This document shows, piece after piece, positions 4,651 to 10,912 of a stretch of 10,912 nucleotides of DNA; the stretch's first letter is position 1, and every line of letters starts with the position of its first letter. Origin of the DNA: Bacillota bacterium (GTDB taxonomy: Bacteria > Bacillota_I > Bacilli_A > ML615J-28 > CAG-698). Position numbers and translations under genes: made by a program. Below the pieces are notes generated by a model. That model searched no databases and was not told the origin of the DNA. It saw only the letters and a list, made by a program, of their open reading frames with translations. The stretch is taken from the NCBI GenBank assembly GCA_023422115.1, contig JAEZSA010000162.1, forward strand, positions 1 to 10,912. The letters are read 5' to 3'.

Positions 4651-7017
4651 ATGCGTGAAATAATTAATTTGAATTTTAACTGGCTTTTTGCTTGTAACTT
4701 TGAAGATGAACATTTAAAGGACTATTCCAATGTCACAGGATTTCAAAAAGTCCACATCCCTCATAATATTATCGATTTACCATTCAATTATTTTGATGAA
4801 AAGGAAACTCAAAAGATCGTAACTTATAAACATGATATAGAGATAAAGGAAGCGTATCAAGATAAAAGTATTACTTTAATTTTCGAAGGTGTTGCTCATA
4901 TTGCCACAATTTATATCAATGACGATTTTGTTTTGACCCACAAAGGGGGATATGATGAATTTAAAGTAGATATCTCTGAATATGTGAAATATGGTGAAAA
5001 AAACATTTTAACAGTAATTGTTGATTCACGAGAAAATCCGAATGTCCCTCCATTTGGTGGACTGATTGATTATTTGGGTTATGGTGGTATTTATCGTGAA
5101 GTTTATCTTGAAATTGCAGATAAAGATCGCATTCTAGATGTTTTCGTAAAGACAAAAGATGTGAATAATAGTATTACTGCTTTTTGCGATGTAACTGTTA
5201 ATAAAACACCTGTGATTATTGAAGTGGAAATTCAAGAAAAAGGAAAGCAAGTTTCTTTAAATAGATATAACATAAATCGGGAAAAGACCACAATTGATTT
5301 TGACGTGAAGGAACGAAAACTATGGGATATTGGTCATCCTCATTTATACGATATCATTGTAAGAATGTATGATGATAATGTTCTTTTGGATGAAGTGAGA
5401 GATCGTTTTGGCTTTCGTGAGATTACTTTTGATCGAAACGGATTGTGTTTAAATAATAGAAAAATAAAACTTCGTGGATTAAACCGCCACCAAAGTTATC
5501 CTTATGTAGGATATGCAATGCCGAAAAGCGCTCAAGAAAAAGATGCTGACATCCTAAAATTTGAATTAGGGGTCAATATCGTTAGAACTTCACACTATAT
5601 GCAATCCAAGCATTTCTTAAATCGTTGTGATGAAATTGGATTGTTGGTATTAGAAGAGATTCCTGGTTGGCAACACATTGGAAATGAAGAGTTTAAAAAT
5701 AATTGTGTTTGCAATGTTGAAAAAATGATAGCTCGAGATAAAAATCATCCATCTATTGTTTTATGGGGAGTTAGGATTAATGAATCATTCGATGATGATG
5801 AATTATATAAAAAGACCAACGAAACAGCACACAGACTAGATGATACTCGTCCTACAGGGGGGATTAGAAACTTTTTAGGTTCCAAACTCCTAGAAGATGT
5901 TTTCACATTCAATGATTTTACCCATAATGGTGGTAATAAAGTATTGGCAAGACCAAGAAAAACACCACATTTAGTAACAGAAAATAATGGCCATATGTAT
6001 CCAACAAAGCGTTATGATGATGATCCACATCGCCTTGAACATGCATTGAGACACTGTAAAGTTTTAAATGCTGCAGCTAAAAGTGATCATATTGTAGGAT
6101 CGATTGGTTGGTGTTTTGCTGACTACAATACTCATAAAGATTTTGGTAGTGGGGATGGAGTTTGTTACCATGGTGTTATGGATATGTTTAGAATACCAAA
6201 GTATGCAGCCTATTCATTTGCTTCACAAAAAGAGAAACCTTTTGTTTTAGAAGTGCTTTCTACTTTTGCTAGAGGAGATTATCCTGCCAGTAAGATGGAT
6301 AAAATATATGTTGCAACAAATTGTGAATATATAAAATTATTTAGAAACGATGACTATGTAGGTACATTCTATCCCAATCAGAAAGAATATGCAGGATTGG
6401 TTCATCCTTTGGTTGTTATTGATGATTTTATTGGTGTTCAACTAGAAAAACGATATAATTTCACAAAAAAGTCTTCAACAATGGCTAAAAAAGCGTTCAA
6501 AAAAGTAGCGGAATCTCAAGGGAAAATATCATTATTAAATTATCTAAGAATGTTTATTTTAATGATAAAATATAAATTAAAACGAAGTCAAATAACGGAT
6601 ATTTTTTATGAATACGCAATGGGAAAATATAATCAAAATCAATATTATCGTTTTGATGGATATGTTAATGAAAATGTTGTTATCCAACAGACATTGAGTG
6701 AAATTAAAAAGACAAGTTTCACGTTAGAAATAGATAAAAAGGAATTGATAGTGGATAAGACTTATGATGTTACTCGTTTGGTACTTAAGATGGTAGATCA
6801 GAATAAGATTATAGTGCCTTATAGTGTAGCTAGCTGCAATATTACTGTCAGTGGAGGAATCGATTTGATAGGTCCTAGTAACCTTCCATTATTGGGAGGA
6901 GCAGTAGGGTTTTGGGTTAAAACAAACCAAACAAGTAATGTTGGTAAAATACAAATCGATGTGAATGGAATCACCTTAATAGAAGAACTTAACATTATTG
7001 AAAGGATAGTAAAATGA
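4651..7017 (+). CDS. Glycoside hydrolase family 2 (beta-glycosidase)
   Basis: This encodes a 788-residue retaining glycosidase without a signal peptide, so cytoplasmic. Residues 1-165 form the N-terminal jelly-roll domain (GGYDEFKVDISEYV, GGIYREVYLE), about 166-258 the Ig-like domain, and 259-545 the TIM barrel (FGFREITF, LRGLNRH, VRTSHYMQ). The likely acid/base is E378 in WGVRINES, and the likely nucleophile E444 in VTENNGH. The C-terminal third differs from LacZ or beta-glucuronidase: a beta-rich part, a basic helical insertion near 604-662, then a beta domain containing DVTRLVLKMVDQN and GGAVGFWVKT. The exact sugar (galactoside, glucuronide or other beta-glycoside) cannot be read from sequence alone. 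It is the first gene of a three-glycosidase operon, behind its own promoter and a possible cre-like site, and its stop overlaps the GH3 start (ATGA). The family is secure, the specificity open. Confidence 0.92.
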   Translation: MREIINLNFNWLFACNFEDEHLKDYSNVTGFQKVHIPHNIIDLPFNYFDEKETQKIVTYKHDIEIKEAYQDKSITLIFEGVAHIATIYINDDFVLTHKGGYDEFKVDISEYVKYGEKNILTVIVDSRENPNVPPFGGLIDYLGYGGIYREVYLEIADKDRILDVFVKTKDVNNSITAFCDVTVNKTPVIIEVEIQEKGKQVSLNRYNINREKTTIDFDVKERKLWDIGHPHLYDIIVRMYDDNVLLDEVRDRFGFREITFDRNGLCLNNRKIKLRGLNRHQSYPYVGYAMPKSAQEKDADILKFELGVNIVRTSHYMQSKHFLNRCDEIGLLVLEEIPGWQHIGNEEFKNNCVCNVEKMIARDKNHPSIVLWGVRINESFDDDELYKKTNETAHRLDDTRPTGGIRNFLGSKLLEDVFTFNDFTHNGGNKVLARPRKTPHLVTENNGHMYPTKRYDDDPHRLEHALRHCKVLNAAAKSDHIVGSIGWCFADYNTHKDFGSGDGVCYHGVMDMFRIPKYAAYSFASQKEKPFVLEVLSTFARGDYPASKMDKIYVATNCEYIKLFRNDDYVGTFYPNQKEYAGLVHPLVVIDDFIGVQLEKRYNFTKKSSTMAKKAFKKVAESQGKISLLNYLRMFILMIKYKLKRSQITDIFYEYAMGKYNQNQYYRFDGYVNENVVIQQTLSEIKKTSFTLEIDKKELIVDKTYDVTRLVLKMVDQNKIIVPYSVASCNITVSGGIDLIGPSNLPLLGGAVGFWVKTNQTSNVGKIQIDVNGITLIEELNIIERIVK

Positions 7018-9374
7018 TAAAAAATTTAACTATTAAAGAAAAAATAAGTCTATTAAACGGAAAAACAGCTTGGTTAACAAAGAATATTGATCATATTCAA
7101 TTGCCTTCACTAGAAATGTCGGATGGTCCTTATGGCATTCGAAAAGAAAAAGAAAATAGCAGAGAAGCATTGCCCGCCACTTTATTTCCTCCTACAACGA
7201 CGTTGGCTTCCACTTTTAATAAGTCATTGGCTTATCAAATGGGAAAGGCGTTAGCGCAAGAAGCAAAAGAAAAAGGGGTAAAGGTAATTTTAGGGCCAGG
7301 GGTTAATATCAAACGTAACCCTTGTTGTGGTCGTAATTTTGAATACTATTCAGAAGATCCTGTATTAGCAGGAGATATGGCAAGCCAGTATATTACAGGT
7401 ATCCAAAGCGAAAACGTTGGCGCATGCGTGAAACATTTTGCTGCAAATTCACAAGAGAAATATCGATTAACGATTGACTCTATTGTCGATGAACGGGCAT
7501 TAAGAGAAATTTATTTACCGGCATTTAAAAAAGCTGTCAATCATGATGTTGCTACTATTATGGCTTGTTATAACAAAATAAACGGCATTCACGGATGTGA
7601 AAACAAGAAATTATTGACGGACATTTTAAAAAACGAATGGGGTTTTAAAGGGTTGGTTGTTTCTGACTGGGGAGCAGTAAGCGATCCTGTTAAGAGCATC
7701 AAAAATGGGCTTGATTTAGAAATGCCGAATAGTAATGGATATAATAGCAAAAGGCTAGTTGAAGCTTATAAAAAAGGACTAATCACAGAAGCAGAAATTA
7801 ATAGAGCTTGTGAGAAAGTGATACAATTGGTAAGGAAATATGAACATGTCTTACCAGAAAAAGCGGATATCAAAGCCAACGAAGAAATTGCAAAAGAAAT
7901 TGCTCGTGAAGGAATTGTGCTTTTAAAGAACGAAAAAATACTTCCAATCAATAAAGAGGAAAAAATTGCCATAGTTGGTGAGTTCGCTCGCCAACCACGG
8001 ACTCAAGGTGGAGGGAGTTCAAACATCAATCCCTATCAGATGGAGAGCTTATTAGAAAAAATCAATCAATATACAACAAACTATCAGTTTTTTCCAGGAT
8101 ATCCTTTACAAAATGATTGCTTTAGTCAAGAATTAATTGATGAGGTTATTAGTGAAATAGAACAATATGACAAAGTGATTGTTCTTGTTGGTGTTCCTAA
8201 TGAAGCAGAAGGAATTGATCGAGAAGACATGAAATTACCAAGAGGGCAATTAAAATTAATCGAATCTATTTTTCGTGTTAACCAACAAATGATTATTTGT
8301 ATATCTACAGGATCTGCAATTGAAATCGAATTTGAACCACAAGCGAAAGCAATTTTAAATTGTAATCTATTAGGTCAAGTTAATGGAACGCCATTATTAG
8401 ATGTTCTTTTTGGGAATACATCACCAAGTGGAAGATTGAATGAAACCTATGCATATCACTTAGAAGATTATAGTAGTTCAAAAAACTTTGCTGATGGGAA
8501 CCATGCAGTTTACTACGAGGAAAGTATCTTTGTAGGATATCGTTATTTTAGTACGTTTGGTAAAAAGGTTTTGTATCCTTTTGGATATGGACTAAGTTAT
8601 TCTCAGTTTACTTATCATGATTTGATGGTATCTTCATCGGTTATTGCAAAAGACAAAGATATTGTTGTCACATGTAAGGTGAAGAATGCTGGAACAATGA
8701 AAGCAAAAGAAGTTGTGCAGTTATATGTACAAAACAATGGTTCTTCTGTCTATAAAGCAAAAAGAGAATTGAGAAAATTTGAAAAAATTGAATTATTGCC
8801 TGAAGAAACAAAAACAGTTGAATTTATTCTAGGATATCAAGATTTTTCTTATTATGATGTGAATATGAAGCAATTCCATGTGGATAAGGGAATTTATCAA
8901 ATTCAAATATGTAAAAACGCCGAAGAAGTACTTTTATTCAGCGATATCATCAAAGAAGAAAATGAAGAAACTTTTATAGAACACAAAAAAACAGCATATC
9001 ACAATGATAATTGGAAAGTCACAACCAAAGATTTTACTGAATTAATGGGAGGATCATTACCCCCCAAATCAATTACAAGAACAGCTCCTTTCAATATGAA
9101 TTCTATTCCTGAGGATTTCAAGAGTACTTTTTGGGGAAGGGTTTTATACAAACAATTAATTAAAAAGGCATTGGCACTATTACCAAAAGACGCCAGTGAA
9201 AGTGATAAAAAATTTATAGTGGGCAATGCGACACAGATGCCAATCAGGGGAATTGTAGCCATTGGTGATGCAGGAATATCACCTACTAATGCAGAAGGAA
9301 TTATCGACTTTGCCAATGGTAAAGTGTTGCGAGGAATGATAAAAATTTTAAAAAAGGAAAGACGATATGAATAA
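7014..9374 (+). CDS. Glycoside hydrolase family 3, beta-glucosidase-like
   Basis: This encodes a 786-residue cytoplasmic retaining enzyme that probably removes terminal beta-linked glucose (or a related sugar) from oligosaccharides or aglycones. The barrel domain holds SDGPYGIR (36-43), GRNFEYYSEDP (106-116), KHFAANSQE (140-148) and the nucleophile D218 in VVSDWGA. The alpha/beta sandwich domain follows from about residue 295 and contains NEAEGIDREDMKLP; E397 or E399 there is the probable acid/base. PFGYGLSYSQF leads into a fibronectin III-like domain near 545-645. The last 120 residues or so form a helical, partly hydrophobic tail (LPPKSITRTAPF, MPIRGIVAIGDAG, GIIDFANGKVLRGM) found in some Firmicutes GH3 enzymes. 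The ATG at 7014 overlaps the GH2 stop by 4 bases, with AAAGGA 7 bases upstream, and the end overlaps GH13 by 8 bases. The family is secure; the natural substrate is inferred. Confidence 0.94.
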   Translation: MIKNLTIKEKISLLNGKTAWLTKNIDHIQLPSLEMSDGPYGIRKEKENSREALPATLFPPTTTLASTFNKSLAYQMGKALAQEAKEKGVKVILGPGVNIKRNPCCGRNFEYYSEDPVLAGDMASQYITGIQSENVGACVKHFAANSQEKYRLTIDSIVDERALREIYLPAFKKAVNHDVATIMACYNKINGIHGCENKKLLTDILKNEWGFKGLVVSDWGAVSDPVKSIKNGLDLEMPNSNGYNSKRLVEAYKKGLITEAEINRACEKVIQLVRKYEHVLPEKADIKANEEIAKEIAREGIVLLKNEKILPINKEEKIAIVGEFARQPRTQGGGSSNINPYQMESLLEKINQYTTNYQFFPGYPLQNDCFSQELIDEVISEIEQYDKVIVLVGVPNEAEGIDREDMKLPRGQLKLIESIFRVNQQMIICISTGSAIEIEFEPQAKAILNCNLLGQVNGTPLLDVLFGNTSPSGRLNETYAYHLEDYSSSKNFADGNHAVYYEESIFVGYRYFSTFGKKVLYPFGYGLSYSQFTYHDLMVSSSVIAKDKDIVVTCKVKNAGTMKAKEVVQLYVQNNGSSVYKAKRELRKFEKIELLPEETKTVEFILGYQDFSYYDVNMKQFHVDKGIYQIQICKNAEEVLLFSDIIKEENEETFIEHKKTAYHNDNWKVTTKDFTELMGGSLPPKSITRTAPFNMNSIPEDFKSTFWGRVLYKQLIKKALALLPKDASESDKKFIVGNATQMPIRGIVAIGDAGISPTNAEGIIDFANGKVLRGMIKILKKERRYE

Positions 9375-10912
9375 AACATGGTATAAGGAAGGGATTGTTT
9401 ATCAAATTTATCCACGTAGTTTTAAAGATTCCAATAATGATGGTATTGGTGATTTACGGGGAATTATTGAAAAACTAGATTATCTAAAGGAATTAGGGAT
9501 TAGTATTGTTTGGTTAAGTCCAATCTATGAGTCACCACTAGATGATAATGGGTATGACATTTCAGATTATTGCAAGATACTACCAGAATATGGCACCATG
9601 GAAGATTTCAAAGAATTGATTCAGGGATTGCATGAAAGAGGAATTGCATTAATTATGGATTTAGTAGTGAATCATACTTCAGACGAGCATTTCTGGTTTA
9701 CCGAATCAAGGAAAAGTGTTGACAATCCTTATCGCGACTATTATATTTGGAAAGAGGGCGTCGATGGGAAGGCACCAAACAAATGGGGAAGTTTTTTCGG
9801 CGGACCGGCATGGGAATATGATGAAACAAGCAATCAATACTATCTTCATTTGTTTTCTAAAAAACAACCGGACTTAAATTGGGACAATCCAAAAGTAAGG
9901 CAAGAAGTAAAAAATATTCTTACCTTTTGGCTTGATTTAGGTGTAGATGGTTTTCGTTGTGATGTGATCAATATCATATCAAAAAGAGAAGGTTATCCTG
10001 AAGGAAAATGGAAACCCGTCTTAAGAGGATCAGAACACTATATTAATGGACCCAGAATTCATGAATATTTACATGAGTTATATGAAGATGTTTTAAGTAA
10101 ATATAATTGTTTTACCGTTGGAGAATCGGTTTTTATTACACCTGAAATTGCACTTGATTACATTGCTGATTGGCGAGGAGAATTAAATATGCTTTTCCAA
10201 TTTGATCACATGAATGCTGATTGCTTTTTTGTAAAGTGGTTTGGACGTAAATACAAACCCGTTCGACTAAAAAAGGCTATGACAAAGTGGCAACAGGGAA
10301 TTAATGGAAAAGGATGGAACACATTATATCTAGAAAATCATGATCAGCCTCGAAGTGTTTCCCGTTTTGGCGATTTAAAATATCGAGAAGAGAGTGCAAA
10401 AATGTTAGCAACCTATTTTCTTTTCCAACAAGGAACGCCATTTATATATCAAGGACAAGAGATTGGTATGACCAATGCTAATTTCACTAAACTAAGTCAA
10501 TATCGAGATGTTGAAAGCTTAAATATTTATCGCATTGGAACTAAAAAATTACTTTGGTCGAAACGAAAAATGTTAAAGAAATTAGCGCGTAGTAGTCGAG
10601 ATAATGCAAGAACACCAATGCATTGGAGTAATGAAATCAATGGAGGTTTTTCTGAAGCTACTCCATGGATTGAAGCGAATAGTAATTGCGAAACAATTAA
10701 TGTCAAGAATGATCTAAAAAACAAAAATTCTATTTTGAAACACTATCAAAAAATAATCGCTCTTCGAAAAAGGCATGAAATCATTACTTATGGGGATTTT
10801 TTAGAGCATTATCCAAATGATAATAAAATTGTTTGTTATGAACGTAATTATGAAGATGAGAAATTAGTTGTTGTAGCCAATCTTACTAAAAAAGAAGTGT
10901 TTCAAAAAGCAC
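9367..10912 (+). CDS. GH13 oligo-1,6-glucosidase-like alpha-glucosidase (3' end missing)
   Basis: The first 515 codons of a cytoplasmic alpha-glucosidase are present and open to the window edge; relatives of about 555-560 residues suggest some 40 are missing. The opening YKEGIVYQIYPRSF, the Ca-binding loop DSNNDGIGD (21-29) and region I DLVVNH (98-103) are all typical. The catalytic residues are nucleophile D199 (FRCDVIN), acid/base E253 (VGES) and the transition-state stabiliser D326 (ENHDQPR). Val200 next to the nucleophile is the residue associated with alpha-1,6 (isomaltose-type) specificity in Bacillus oligo-1,6-glucosidase, where alpha-1,4-preferring relatives have Ala or Thr. A cysteine replaces the usual Met at 198. 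NARTPMHW, typical of the C-terminal part of the barrel, is near 418. The ATG at 9367 has AAGGAAA at 9354-9360 and starts 8 bases inside the GH3 gene. Trehalose-6-phosphate hydrolase is a less likely alternative. Confidence 0.93.
   Translation, partial: MNKTWYKEGIVYQIYPRSFKDSNNDGIGDLRGIIEKLDYLKELGISIVWLSPIYESPLDDNGYDISDYCKILPEYGTMEDFKELIQGLHERGIALIMDLVVNHTSDEHFWFTESRKSVDNPYRDYYIWKEGVDGKAPNKWGSFFGGPAWEYDETSNQYYLHLFSKKQPDLNWDNPKVRQEVKNILTFWLDLGVDGFRCDVINIISKREGYPEGKWKPVLRGSEHYINGPRIHEYLHELYEDVLSKYNCFTVGESVFITPEIALDYIADWRGELNMLFQFDHMNADCFFVKWFGRKYKPVRLKKAMTKWQQGINGKGWNTLYLENHDQPRSVSRFGDLKYREESAKMLATYFLFQQGTPFIYQGQEIGMTNANFTKLSQYRDVESLNIYRIGTKKLLWSKRKMLKKLARSSRDNARTPMHWSNEINGGFSEATPWIEANSNCETINVKNDLKNKNSILKHYQKIIALRKRHEIITYGDFLEHYPNDNKIVCYERNYEDEKLVVVANLTKKEVFQKA

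Noticed and set aside
8999..9415. 138-codon open frame on the minus strand
   Set aside because: It lies antisense to the conserved GH3 tail and GH13 start and resembles no protein; it is a shadow frame.
10527..10724. 65-codon minus-strand open frame
   Set aside because: Antisense to conserved GH13 sequence (NARTPMHW region); a shadow.
1..10912. Possible defence island or mobile element because of TerB-like and phage-named DUF5131 genes
   Set aside because: No integrase, transposase, terminal repeats, nuclease or helicase is present, and the flanking genes are conserved housekeeping or sugar genes.

Overview
All genes read left to right on the + strand. The DNA is AT-rich and uses strong AGGAG-type ribosome binding sites, short intergenic gaps and intrinsic terminators. 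TGA acts as a stop (terB-like gene, GH2 gene) and every tryptophan I checked is TGG, so this is the standard bacterial code rather than the Mycoplasma code. The gene content suggests a low-GC Bacillota, or a Mollicutes relative with the standard code (Erysipelotrichia- or Acholeplasma-like); the GH2 and GH3 subfamilies are types I associate with gut anaerobes. The lineage is inferred, not proven.

Region 1 (1-2491) is a housekeeping block matching the Bacillus subtilis yaaT-yabA-yabB-yazA-yabC neighbourhood. It holds the 3' end of ricT (YaaT, PSP1 family), trmN6 (YabB, tRNA1(Val) adenine methyltransferase), a small TerB-like protein and rsmI (YabC, 16S rRNA C1402 ribose methyltransferase). yabA and yazA are absent, and the TerB-like gene lies between trmN6 and rsmI. 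The block ends in an intrinsic terminator whose stem begins inside the last codons of rsmI.

Region 2 (2512-4553) is probably a two-gene unit: a membrane Ste24-type M48 zinc protease and a DUF5131 (phage Gp37/Gp68-type) three-cysteine protein of unknown function. It has its own promoter and ends in a second clear terminator.

Region 3 (4591-10912, running off the window) is a carbohydrate operon of three tightly coupled intracellular glycosidases: GH2, GH3 (beta-glucosidase-like) and GH13 (oligo-1,6-glucosidase-like, 3' end missing). Neighbouring genes overlap by 4 and 8 bases. A cre/LacI-like site and an extended -10 promoter precede it. None of the three has a signal peptide, so they probably process imported oligosaccharides or glycosides; no transporter or regulator is visible here.

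Three promoters share nearly the same extended -10 element (15 bases identical in two of them), each predicted to give a leader of only about 13-17 bases. Two hairpins lie inside coding sequence (in trmN6 and rsmI). I saw no tRNA, rRNA, CRISPR array, insertion sequence or prophage module. I found no clearly new multi-gene system; the least explained items are the solitary DUF5131 protein, the TerB-like insertion and the C-terminal extensions of the two large glycosidases.
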